DNA from: an uncultured Prevotella sp.
GTDB taxonomy: Bacteria > Bacteroidota > Bacteroidia > Bacteroidales > Bacteroidaceae
NCBI GenBank assembly: GCA_946999045.1
Contig: CAMQBR010000049.1
Coordinates: forward strand, 1-15,438
DNA length: 15,438 bases
Reading direction: 5' to 3'
Of this stretch, positions 6,800 to 14,781 are shown piece after piece. The first letter of the stretch is position 1, and each line of letters opens with the position of its first letter. The notes beneath the pieces are model-generated. The model saw only the letters and a list, made by a program, of their open reading frames with translations. It did no database searches and was not told the origin of the DNA. The position numbers were made by a program, and so were the translations under genes.

Positions 6800-8773
6800 A
6801 TGACAGAAAATAAAAACGCTGAGAACAATTATTCGGCGAGTAACATACAGGTACTCGAAGGATTAGAGGCTGTTCGTAAACGTCCTGCCATGTACATTGG
6901 CGACATCAGTGAAAAAGGTTTGCACCATCTTATTAATGAGACGGTAGACAACTCTATTGATGAAGCTATGGCAGGCTATTGTACTGATATAGAAGTTACT
7001 ATCAACGAAGACGAATCTGTTACCGTACAAGATAACGGTCGTGGTATTCCTGTTGATGAGCACGAAAAGCTACACAAATCGGCACTGGAGGTTGTAATGA
7101 CAGTGTTGCACGCTGGTGGTAAGTTTGATAAAGGCTCGTACAAGGTGAGTGGTGGATTGCATGGTGTAGGTGTTAGCTGTGTAAATGCTCTTTCTTCTCA
7201 CATGAAATCGCAGGTATTCCGCAATGGAAAGATATATCAGCAAGAATACGAAAAAGGTAAGCCATTGTATCCTGTAAAAATTGTTGGCGAAACTGATAAA
7301 AGAGGAACACGCCAACAATTTTGGCCAGATGGCTCTATCTTCACAACCACTCATTTTCAATGGGACATTGTAGCACGACGCATGAGAGAATTGGCATATC
7401 TCAATGCCGGTATTCGCATTACTTTGACTGATATGCGTCCTAATGAAGAAGGTAAAACTCGTACTGAGGTATTCCATGCAAAAGATGGATTAAAAGAGTT
7501 TGTGCGTTATATTGACCGTCATCGCACGCACCTGTTTGATGATGTTATCTACCTCAAAACAGAGAAGCAAGATTTTCCTATTGAGGTAGCCATCATGTAC
7601 AATACCGACTACTCTGAGAATATCCACTCGTATGTTAATAACATCAATACCATTGAGGGTGGAACACACCTCACGGGGTTTCGTATGGCATTGACCAGAA
7701 CGCTGAAGGCATACGCTGATAACGAACCAACTATCTCTAAACAAATAGAGAAATCGAAGATAGAGATTGCAGGCGAAGACTTTCGTGAGGGCTTAACAGC
7801 TGTTATCTCAATCAAAGTGGCAGAACCACAGTTTGAGGGACAAACTAAAACAAAGTTGGGTAACAGCGAAGTATCTGGAGCTGTTCAACAGGCAGTAGGA
7901 GAAGCTCTAAGCAATTATTTAGAGGAGCATCCTACCGAAGCAAAGCAAATATGCGAGAAGGTAATACTGGCTGCAACGGCTCGTATCGCTGCACGCAAGG
8001 CTCGTGAAAGCGTTCAGCGCAAGAATTTTATGAGTGGAGGTGGATTGCCTGGAAAGTTGGCTGACTGTTCTAACAAAGACCCAAAAGACTGCGAGATATT
8101 CCTTGTTGAGGGTGATTCTGCAGGTGGTTCTGCTAAACAAGGTAGAGATCGTTACACACAAGCTATCCTTCCTCTTCGAGGTAAGATATTAAATGTAGAA
8201 AAGGTGCAGTGGCACAGAGTGTTTGAGGCTGAGTCTATTATGAATATCATCCAGAGTATCGGTGTTCGTTTTGGCGTTGAAGGAGAAGATGACAGAGAGG
8301 CAAATGTTGAAAAACTTCGTTACGACAAGATTATCATTATGACCGATGCCGATGTCGATGGTTCTCACATTGACACGCTGATTATGACACTTTTCTTCCG
8401 TTTTATGCCAAGAGTGATAGAAGAAGGTCATCTCTACATTGCCACACCGCCTCTTTATAAGTGTTCTTATAAAAATAAGGTGAGCGAATATTGCTACACA
8501 GAACAACAACGACAGGTGTTTATTGATAAATATGCCAACGGAGAAGAGGACAGCAAGAGCATTCATACACAACGCTACAAAGGTTTGGGTGAAATGAATC
8601 CTGAGCAGTTGTGGGAAACGACAATGAATCCCCAAACCCGTTTACTAAAGCGGGTTACTATAGAAAATGCAGCTGAGGCTGATGAAATATTCTCTATGCT
8701 CATGGGTGATGACGTTGAACCTCGCAGAGAGTTTATTGAGAAAAATGCAACATATGCAAATATAGATGCATAA
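6800..8773 (+). CDS. gyrB: DNA gyrase subunit B
   Basis: The ATPase subunit of DNA gyrase, which with GyrA introduces negative supercoils. The 657-residue product has the GHKL ATPase fold with the catalytic Glu47/Asn51 region NETVDN, DNGRGIP (78-84) and GGLHGVGVSCVNALS. The Toprim domain follows with EGDSAGG (437-443) and the metal-binding DADVDG (516-521), and the protein ends with a QRYKGLGEMNPEQLW C-terminal region. It lacks the roughly 165-residue insertion of the enterobacterial protein, as expected for Bacteroidota. The ATG at 6800 begins a short charged tail before SNIQVLEGLEAVRKRPAMYIG. ParE is the alternative, but the overall resemblance is to GyrB. It is monocistronic, with its own promoter and a terminator directly after it. 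Confidence 0.96.
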   Translation: MTENKNAENNYSASNIQVLEGLEAVRKRPAMYIGDISEKGLHHLINETVDNSIDEAMAGYCTDIEVTINEDESVTVQDNGRGIPVDEHEKLHKSALEVVMTVLHAGGKFDKGSYKVSGGLHGVGVSCVNALSSHMKSQVFRNGKIYQQEYEKGKPLYPVKIVGETDKRGTRQQFWPDGSIFTTTHFQWDIVARRMRELAYLNAGIRITLTDMRPNEEGKTRTEVFHAKDGLKEFVRYIDRHRTHLFDDVIYLKTEKQDFPIEVAIMYNTDYSENIHSYVNNINTIEGGTHLTGFRMALTRTLKAYADNEPTISKQIEKSKIEIAGEDFREGLTAVISIKVAEPQFEGQTKTKLGNSEVSGAVQQAVGEALSNYLEEHPTEAKQICEKVILAATARIAARKARESVQRKNFMSGGGLPGKLADCSNKDPKDCEIFLVEGDSAGGSAKQGRDRYTQAILPLRGKILNVEKVQWHRVFEAESIMNIIQSIGVRFGVEGEDDREANVEKLRYDKIIIMTDADVDGSHIDTLIMTLFFRFMPRVIEEGHLYIATPPLYKCSYKNKVSEYCYTEQQRQVFIDKYANGEEDSKSIHTQRYKGLGEMNPEQLWETTMNPQTRLLKRVTIENAAEADEIFSMLMGDDVEPRREFIEKNATYANIDA

Positions 8774-8784
8774 ATTATAGAAAA

Positions 8785-8810
8785 GGCAACCATTATATGG
8801 CTGCCTTTTT
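8785..8810 (+). terminator. Intrinsic terminator of gyrB
   Basis: GGCA (8785-8788) plus CCAT (8790-8793) pairs with ATGG (8797-8800) plus TGCC (8802-8805), with one A-C mismatch and a 3-nt loop. A T-run follows directly. It lies 11 bp after the gyrB stop and is the clearest intrinsic terminator in the window. Confidence 0.88.
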
Positions 8811-8813
8811 TAG

Positions 8814-9296
8814 ATATTTTTTATGCTATTACCTTATGTAGATAATTCTATAAATCAAATTTATAGCCTAAGGTAACTTGCAACATATTGTTCTTTAGAT
8901 TTAAGTTTTTCTAAAGTTTTTGTTACATCCCTAGTTATAAGCCTAACAATATTACAAATTTCGTATGATAAACTTACAGGGATAGAGAAGTCAAAGGGGG
9001 TTGTGCATTTAAATTATTTTCACCACCCAAAATGCAGATTGTATACCTAATTTTACTGCCAAATCCTAGTACAATATATATATATGCTAATATTGGAACA
9101 TTCATGTAATTCAGCTCTTATTTTGTATCTTTTTTCTCTATTATTTTACCAATAAAATCAATTTCCTCATAATTAATCTTGCTTATTGTTTACTATAAAT
9201 GTTATCTTTAAAACAAAGTGTATTCGCTTTTCAAAAAAAACAACAAAAGTAAAATAATTCACAAAGAATTCTATCAATAAAAAAATACGTTTTAGT
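8814..9296. other. AT-rich intergenic gap with no recognised feature
   Basis: About 480 bp lie between the gyrB terminator and the end of the minus-strand helicase gene. I see no convincing reading frame, tRNA, repeat copy or promoter on either strand. Short AT runs, such as the alternating TA stretch near 9075, and poly-A tracts are the only texture. Confidence 0.5.
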
Positions 9297-9327
9297 GATA
9301 AATAGTAAAACGAAAGTTTTATTTATC
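9297..9327 (-). terminator. Hairpin overlapping the helicase stop codon
   Basis: GATAAAT and AAAAC (9297-9311, with a 3-nt bulge) pair with GTTTTATTTATC (9316-9327) around a GAAA loop. The stem overlaps the TAA stop of the minus-strand gene (9319-9321). It is AT-rich, so it is a weak terminator candidate. Confidence 0.4.
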
Positions 9328-12300
9328 TATTTCTACTTGAATACTATCTATTAATAGTTTGAATATTCTATTGTTATTTAGGATCTGTCTATTTCCTAAG
9401 ATAATCAACTGCTTACGAGCTCTAGTAAGGGCTACATTCAGTTTACGGTCTATCAATGCATCGCCCTCATAAAAGCTATTGGATGTTAAGAAATCTATTT
9501 GATACCTATGTTGTATTGTAAACGAATAGATAATAACATCGCACTGACTGCCCTGATAACGCTCCACCGTATCAATGCAAGTATCTACAAGGGCGGCAAT
9601 ATTGAGCTTCTCTATCTCTTTTCTAATCATTGCTATTTGATTACGGTAAGGAACAATTACGCCAACTGTTTTCTGAGTATTAAAGTTCTTCCCCATTAAC
9701 CGATAGATATGTTGCAATAATAAGGCTACCATTTTAGCTTCGTCAGGATTTACTTTATCTGATAATTGCGCATTATTGCATAATTGAGAGGGGTAATACA
9801 ATAAGCGATGCTGTATTAACTTGCGGTCTATCTCGTCCTCAGGTGTACCTTCATATCCTATATCTGCTGCTATTTGATGAGGCAATGGAACAGGTTGCAA
9901 TTGCTCTTTAGCATAAAACATCTTATTAGGGAAAGCTGCTATCTCAGGGTGCATCCGTCCTTGTTTGCGCAAAATGCCTATAAATTTGTTTCTGTGCATA
10001 TGTTCTTCCCAACGAATTAATCGTTCAAAAAGCGAGTTACGACAGTTGGTTAGCATGATAGCTTGTAATTCAGGTTCATCTATAGCCGACTCATGTTCAC
10101 TCTGTTGTACCACGGCAGGTAACTGTTTATAATCACCTATCAATATAAATTTGTCAATATCAACATGATGAGTGACAATATTTCCGTCCTTAGTATGACT
10201 TGATAAGATACCAATAATATTGGGTTCCAATATCTGACTGGCTTCGTCAATGATAGCCAAACTAAAATGTTTGAGAGCAAACAAAAATGGTTTGTTCATC
10301 ATCATAGACGTAGTACTGACCACTACACGTATATTTTGCAATGCCAACTTTAGTTCAGACAACTTAGGGTGCAAAGCAATGGCATGCTCCATAAGATTCA
10401 ATTTGTAACGAGCATCACAACTATACTCATTTCCCAATCTGATAAAATTAATGTTGGCATCGGTCAACATACCGCAAATTTCATCCACTGCCCTGTTGGT
10501 ATATGCCATCAAAAGAATGTTTGTATTGGGGGTTGTTAGTTCTTCTTCCACCATATATCGTAATGCCATAGAGGTTTTACCAGTTCCGGGAGGACCAATC
10601 AATAAGAAGTAATCAACTGCCTGTTTGGCCTTGAGCAACACCTCATCATAGTCAGGATGATAACTTCTAGTAAGTTTTTGAGAGGTATCTATTTGCGGTT
10701 CACGTTGTCCCAACAACAAGTTCTTTCTATCTAACGAAGTCGTTATTAATGTATGTAACGCATGAATAGCCGCACCACTACCAGCATCCGATGCACTATG
10801 CTCTATGGCGTACACCCATTTCTGCTGCTTATGCTTATTTATTGCACCGTTATTCACATACAAAATATCCTCGTTTTGTTGTGCATTGACAAGATGTATC
10901 ACTATTTTGTGAGTAGAAAGCTCTTTCATAAAGCCCTTGAACAAGAGGCTTCTACGAACATCAGGTTCGCTATCGGGGTGATAACTATAAAGATATACCA
11001 TATCACCTCTACGAAAATTTGGTAAGAAGTCTTCTCCTTGGGGTGGCACTTCCAATGTTATTTCATCAAAACCGTGCAGTTCTGTTTGCTCTTTCTTTAT
11101 AATTTTAAGGTTGGTATAAATGTTACCCACCTCTTTTTTCTCTTTTAATGGCATACTCCACAAGTCGGCATTGCTGTGCCCATTGCCGTCAACCGAGCCT
11201 GTTTTACTAATCAATTGCTCTTTTAGCACAAATTTCATCATCCTACAAAAGTACGCTTTTTCTAAAGAAGACATTTTTTGCAACGGATTCGTAATGCTTT
11301 CTATCTGTGGTAATAAGTAACGTGTGTAAAAGTAAGAATTATCCTTTTTGGTATTCAGTGTTACAGGATTAAGCTGTTGCAGCATTGGTTTAAAGCCATG
11401 AATACCACTATCATAATCATTTATCACAATCATATTGCGCAGTTTGATAGCCTCATTCATCAACTTATCCAAGCTACTTACCGATAGCAGTCCGTTGGGT
11501 AGTGTATATTTAGAATATAACAAGAATATCTGAGTGGAATTCTTCGATAGATTAAAATTATACTTAAGCACACCATAGTACAACAAAGCCTGCACATAAT
11601 GCGACTCTACCTGTTGTGTACCCTGCTTGTTACGCTTATTGTATTCAATATTCATGTTCTTACCCGACTTCTGTTCAATGAGCAAGCGATAATCGGTTGT
11701 CATCATATCCACACGCCCCTGTACACCTAACTGCTCACATACAAACGAAGGTTCTAAAATAGCTCGCTCTTTGTTGTATGTTTTAAATAGCTCGTTAACT
11801 ATTTGTTGAATATTTTGTACCTGTATTACAGCATTGCTTTTGAACTCAGATGGGTTCAAATCTGTGCAAGTACTATATTCCAAGGCCTTCTCCTTATAGT
11901 TCTCTTTCAGCGTGGTAGCCATACTAAAAGGTGCACCTTTTTGAGCATGAATAATGTTATCAAGTGCTTTTCCAGCAAAGTTGCCCAAGATAGTATAGCG
12001 GGTATTAGGTCTGTCCTTCATTCGATTAAGGGTATACATAGCAGGATGATGACCATAATCAGTAAAGCAAGCAGCCAAAGTACTAATATCTATCAGATAG
12101 TCTGGTTCCACAATAATGAGACGGGGAATAATGGTATGTTCACTTATTTCACTATCCAATAAATTGAGTTGCATCCCATTACGCAGAATATCTTTCAGAT
12201 ACGACATATCTGTAAACTGCTTTTCACTTACATATTCTACTTTCCAAAGCTCTTCATCTGTGTCTTCATCGGGCATTACATAGATATATTTCTCGTTCCA

Positions 12301-12738
12301 CTTCTTTACAATACATCTGATATATCGCTCATCCAGTCGAAGAGTAGCTTGAAAGGTTTGATGTCGGGCAGGTATCTTACCCACCAAATAGTTAGGAATA
12401 GCTTCTCTGAATACGGAAGATATAAACACGCACAAGGCTCGCACATCATACAAAACATCTTCTGAAAGAATAGGTTTGGATGTATTAGAGTGCCTACGCA
12501 TTCTTTGTATGGCATGCGTATCGGCAGTTGATATGCCACATTTATCACATAGATGGTTAACACGTGCATTGAGATCGCCAAAGCTATACAACGTATCTTT
12601 TAGTCCTGCAGCACAGGTTAACACCAATGTTTCGTGTAGTTTGTTATTTACGAGCATTGGTTCGGTTTTGCTGATTTCTATAATCTCTTTAGCACGAGTA
12701 AAGAGTTCTTGTGCTGTGATGTTAGTCTCATGTAACAT
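9319..12738 (-). CDS. Dna2-like PD-(D/E)XK nuclease fused to SF1 (Upf1/Dna2-type) helicase
   Basis: A 1139-residue protein that probably processes DNA ends or flaps during replication or repair. The central part carries PD-(D/E)XK nuclease motifs: GRVDMM with Asp344, then IEQKSG with Glu355 and Lys357, then QVESHYVQALLYYGV. The C-terminal half is an SF1 helicase with Walker A GPPGTGKT (Lys721), Walker B DEASQ (Asp831), GDYKQLPAV, RKQGRMHPEI, VERYQGSQCDV and ALTRARKQL. This nuclease-then-helicase order is that of Dna2. I do not see the four-cysteine iron-sulphur cluster of eukaryotic Dna2. The N-terminal 300 residues are unrecognised. I chose the ATG at 12738; an upstream TTG (12807) would add 23 residues encoded partly by a dispersed repeat. 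The gene is single and divergent from guaD. Confidence 0.88.
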   Translation of the reverse strand: MLHETNITAQELFTRAKEIIEISKTEPMLVNNKLHETLVLTCAAGLKDTLYSFGDLNARVNHLCDKCGISTADTHAIQRMRRHSNTSKPILSEDVLYDVRALCVFISSVFREAIPNYLVGKIPARHQTFQATLRLDERYIRCIVKKWNEKYIYVMPDEDTDEELWKVEYVSEKQFTDMSYLKDILRNGMQLNLLDSEISEHTIIPRLIIVEPDYLIDISTLAACFTDYGHHPAMYTLNRMKDRPNTRYTILGNFAGKALDNIIHAQKGAPFSMATTLKENYKEKALEYSTCTDLNPSEFKSNAVIQVQNIQQIVNELFKTYNKERAILEPSFVCEQLGVQGRVDMMTTDYRLLIEQKSGKNMNIEYNKRNKQGTQQVESHYVQALLYYGVLKYNFNLSKNSTQIFLLYSKYTLPNGLLSVSSLDKLMNEAIKLRNMIVINDYDSGIHGFKPMLQQLNPVTLNTKKDNSYFYTRYLLPQIESITNPLQKMSSLEKAYFCRMMKFVLKEQLISKTGSVDGNGHSNADLWSMPLKEKKEVGNIYTNLKIIKKEQTELHGFDEITLEVPPQGEDFLPNFRRGDMVYLYSYHPDSEPDVRRSLLFKGFMKELSTHKIVIHLVNAQQNEDILYVNNGAINKHKQQKWVYAIEHSASDAGSGAAIHALHTLITTSLDRKNLLLGQREPQIDTSQKLTRSYHPDYDEVLLKAKQAVDYFLLIGPPGTGKTSMALRYMVEEELTTPNTNILLMAYTNRAVDEICGMLTDANINFIRLGNEYSCDARYKLNLMEHAIALHPKLSELKLALQNIRVVVSTTSMMMNKPFLFALKHFSLAIIDEASQILEPNIIGILSSHTKDGNIVTHHVDIDKFILIGDYKQLPAVVQQSEHESAIDEPELQAIMLTNCRNSLFERLIRWEEHMHRNKFIGILRKQGRMHPEIAAFPNKMFYAKEQLQPVPLPHQIAADIGYEGTPEDEIDRKLIQHRLLYYPSQLCNNAQLSDKVNPDEAKMVALLLQHIYRLMGKNFNTQKTVGVIVPYRNQIAMIRKEIEKLNIAALVDTCIDTVERYQGSQCDVIIYSFTIQHRYQIDFLTSNSFYEGDALIDRKLNVALTRARKQLIILGNRQILNNNRIFKLLIDSIQVEIDK

Positions 12739-12746
12739 TGAGTGTT

Positions 12747-12769
12747 GAACTTTGAACTTTATGATTAGC
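12747..12769 (-). repeat. Dispersed short motif, copy upstream of helicase gene
   Basis: The minus strand reads GCTAATCATAAAG followed by TTCAAAGTTC. It lies just upstream of the chosen helicase ATG, inside the alternative TTG-started frame. It is related to 904-933 and 14782-14797. Confidence 0.45.
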
Positions 12770-12835
12770 TTGTAGTATGTAGTTTTTTCAGAGCTTTCAT
12801 CTCCCAATATAGGATATTTATTGTTTGATGTTATA

Positions 12836-12843
12836 CAAAGATA
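12836..12843 (-). promoter_or_regulatory. -7 box of the helicase promoter
   Basis: The minus strand reads TATCTTTG, fitting TAnnTTTG. A transcript start near 12829 would give a leader of about 90 nt to the ATG at 12738. No good -33 box lies at the usual distance. It is paired with the opposite-facing box at 12857-12864. Confidence 0.5.
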
Positions 12844-12856
12844 ATCAAATTTTGGT

Positions 12857-12864
12857 TATATTTG
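12857..12864 (+). promoter_or_regulatory. -7 box of the guaD promoter
   Basis: TATATTTG fits TAnnTTTG. The expected transcript start is near 12870, leaving an AT-rich leader of about 24 nt before the guaD ATG. No clear -33 box is present. Only 13 bp separate it from the divergent helicase -7 box. Confidence 0.5.
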
Positions 12865-12893
12865 TACACAAATAAAATATACAAATAAAAAAA

Positions 12894-13361
12894 ATGAATC
12901 AAAAAGAGTTGATGCGCAGAGCTATTGCGCTATCAGAAGAGAGTGTGCTAAAAGGCGGAGGACCTTTTGGTGCAGTGATTGTTAGGGATAACGAAATTAT
13001 AGCTGAAGCGTCCAATTCGGTAACAATTGATAATGACCCTACGGCACATGCAGAGGTGAATGCCATACGTAAAGCAACAAAGAAGTTGGGTACATTCGAC
13101 CTTACGGGATGCGATATCTATACTTCATGCGAACCTTGTCCTATGTGTTTGGGGGCTATCTACTGGGCTCGACTTGATCGTATCTTCTATGCTAACAATC
13201 GTAAGGATGCAGCTCGCATTGGTTTTGATGACGACTTTATTTATCAAGAGATAGCTCTCACTCCCGAACATCGCCACAAATTCATGCAACTTCTTTTACC
13301 TGAAGAGGCGCATAAGGCATTTGATATGTGGGATGAAAGAGAGGTGAAAGCGGAATACTAA
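12894..13361 (+). CDS. guaD: Guanine deaminase, cytidine-deaminase-fold type
   Basis: A 155-residue enzyme predicted to convert guanine to xanthine in purine salvage or breakdown. The zinc site is HAEV (His52, with proton-shuttling Glu54) and PCPMC (Cys82, Cys85). The stretches GGPFGAVIV, NDPTAHAEV, TSCEPCPMCLGAIYWAR and GFDDDFIY follow the small Bacillus-type guanine deaminase closely. The chain also ends in KAEY, matching that enzyme, whose C-terminal tyrosine closes over the active site. The main alternative in the same fold, the tRNA adenosine deaminase TadA, is less likely because of the FDDDFIY segment and the C-terminal tail. It is divergent from the helicase gene with a short shared promoter region. 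A family 2 element follows the stop codon within a few bases. Confidence 0.9.
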   Translation: MNQKELMRRAIALSEESVLKGGGPFGAVIVRDNEIIAEASNSVTIDNDPTAHAEVNAIRKATKKLGTFDLTGCDIYTSCEPCPMCLGAIYWARLDRIFYANNRKDAARIGFDDDFIYQEIALTPEHRHKFMQLLLPEEAHKAFDMWDEREVKAEY

Positions 13362-13364
13362 GTT

Positions 13365-13556
13365 AAAGTTCGTTCTTACGTCCGTATATATAGAGATCGG
13401 TAAATTGATGAAGTGCGTTTTGTTATCTTTTGGTTTTTTTGTAGAAAACAGGCTGCGCCTCAACAATTCAAACAGGTTTGATAGTATTCAACTTGCACTA
13501 TTTTGGGCTTGAAATGTAAGTCCAAAACCTAACAACGCTAATTTATATAATCTGCC
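13365..13556 (+). mobile_element. Family 2 MITE-like element, copy 2 (diverged)
   Basis: About 190 bp fill almost the whole gap between guaD and the next gene. The right end GCTAATTTATATAATCTGCC is a decayed version of the shared terminal repeat. The interior matches the reverse complement of 502-677, including CGTTTTGTTATCTTTTG, TCAACAATTCAAACA and TTTGATAGTATTC. The left end (from about 13365) is badly decayed, so its exact border and target duplication are unclear. It has no reading frame. Confidence 0.6.
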
Positions 13557-13577
13557 ATAAATAAATAATTAATCATA

Positions 13578-14573
13578 ATGGATAATCCACACCAAAAACA
13601 ATATCCTGACTTAATGGTTGATAAAACCGTGATGTATGTTCATGGCTTTATGTCATCGGCACAATCTGGAACCGTTCGTATGCTGAAAGAATTATTGCCT
13701 AAGACTAATATTGTAGCAGAAGATCTTCCTTTGCATCCTGCTGAGGCTGTTAACTTGCTGCATGAGTTATGCGATAAGTACAATCCCAATCTTATTATTG
13801 GCACATCTATGGGAGGTATGTACACCGAGATGCTAAAGGGTTTTGAACGTATCATAGTAAACCCTGCTTTTCAAATGGGCGAAACCATGCACGAGCATGG
13901 TATGATGGGCAAACAAAAGTTTCTTAACCCTCGTAAAGATGGGGTGCAAGAGTGCATTGTTACCAAAGCCTTGGTTAATGAGTTTAAGGAGATTACCAAA
14001 CAGTGTTTCAAGGATGTTACACCCGAAGAGCAACAGCTTGTGTATGGTTTGTTTGGTGATAACGACCCTTTGGTACATACCTTTGATTTGTTTACAGAAC
14101 ACTATCCTCTGGCAATTCATTTTCATGGAGCACATCAATTAACAGACAAGATTGGTTTACATTATCTTATACCTGTTATTCGTTGGATAGATGATAAGCA
14201 GGAGCATCGTGAGCGTCCTGTTGTTTATATTGATTATGCTACCTTGCACGATAGTTATGGCAAGGCTAAATCGAGTATGCACAAGGCTTACGAGCTTTTA
14301 ATTGAGCATTATCAGGTGTACATTGTAGCACAGGCACCTACCAATCAGCATAAGTATATCAATGAAGTACAATCGTGGGTAGAAGAATATTTATCTGCTC
14401 CAGCTCATAATCATATCATATTTACCAATCAGCGTCAACTTCTGTATGGCGATTACCTCATTACTGATACTCCTGAAGATAATTTCATGGGTACTACGTT
14501 GTTATACGGAAGCGATGAATTAAAGACTTGGGAAGAATTGATAGTATTTTTTAGCAGAATCCTTTCACTTTGA
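13578..14573 (+). CDS. YqiA-like alpha/beta hydrolase fused to a degenerate NT5C-like HAD domain
   Basis: A 331-residue protein with two parts. Residues 15-205 resemble the YqiA/UPF0227 small esterases: YVHGFMSS near the N-terminus, nucleophile Ser77 in GTSMGG, a candidate acid in GDNDP (Asp161 or Asp163) and a candidate His186 in GAHQLTD. Residues 213-331 resemble a 5'(3')-deoxyribonucleotidase-type HAD domain: VVYIDYATLHDS, YQVYIVAQAP, TNQRQLLYGDYLITD, then GTTLLYGSDELKTW. In that family the first motif is DxDxxxxD. Here Asp219 is kept but the second Asp is Ala221, and the serine of the next motif is alanine, so this half is probably not a phosphatase. No signal peptide is visible, so it should be cytosolic. 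The start at 13578 lies after a family 2 element; Met13 is an alternative. Confidence 0.75.
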   Translation: MDNPHQKQYPDLMVDKTVMYVHGFMSSAQSGTVRMLKELLPKTNIVAEDLPLHPAEAVNLLHELCDKYNPNLIIGTSMGGMYTEMLKGFERIIVNPAFQMGETMHEHGMMGKQKFLNPRKDGVQECIVTKALVNEFKEITKQCFKDVTPEEQQLVYGLFGDNDPLVHTFDLFTEHYPLAIHFHGAHQLTDKIGLHYLIPVIRWIDDKQEHRERPVVYIDYATLHDSYGKAKSSMHKAYELLIEHYQVYIVAQAPTNQHKYINEVQSWVEEYLSAPAHNHIIFTNQRQLLYGDYLITDTPEDNFMGTTLLYGSDELKTWEELIVFFSRILSL

Positions 14574-14590
14574 GCGTTATTTACTTTGAA

Positions 14591-14780
14591 GGGCGGTTCT
14601 ATAAATTACCTCAGTAAAGTTTTTATGTCAGTCTTTTTACGTTTTGCCATCTTGTTGACTCTTTTGGGTTCAATTTGCTTGTTCGTTCAGTCGTATAGCT
14701 CGCTATACTCCTTCACTCACAAACAAATTGACCTCAAAAATAGTCGCACAATCTGTCAAAGCTAATTGATAGAACCGCCC
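14591..14780 (+). mobile_element. Family 1 MITE-like element, copy D (best preserved hairpin)
   Basis: A 190-bp element flanked by perfect TGAA duplications (14587-14590 and 14781-14784). The ends begin GGGCGGTTCTAT on both strands. The central hairpin has 29-nt arms (14671-14699 and 14702-14730) around a TC loop and extends outward with more mismatches to about 14662 and 14739. CAAAGCTA (14757-14764) gives TAGCTTTG on the minus strand. It begins 17 bp after the hydrolase-fusion stop codon and interrupts a copy of the dispersed motif at 14782-14797. It is non-coding. Confidence 0.9.
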
Positions 14781-14781
14781 T

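Noticed and set aside
7070..8635. Long minus-strand frames inside gyrB (135 and 148 codons)
   Set aside because: They lie fully antisense to a well-conserved gene, have no recognisable domain and arise from its codon pattern.
12739..12807. N-terminal extension of the helicase from TTG at 12807
   Set aside because: It is a weak start codon, the extra 23 residues are encoded partly by a dispersed repeat, and a good ATG follows at 12738. Its position about 22 nt after the predicted transcript start keeps it possible.
14591..14780. Family 1 elements as products of the adjacent ISL3 element
   Set aside because: ISL3 elements make 8-bp duplications and this IS end (GGCTCTATAACG) is only partly alike; the observed duplications are 4 bp.
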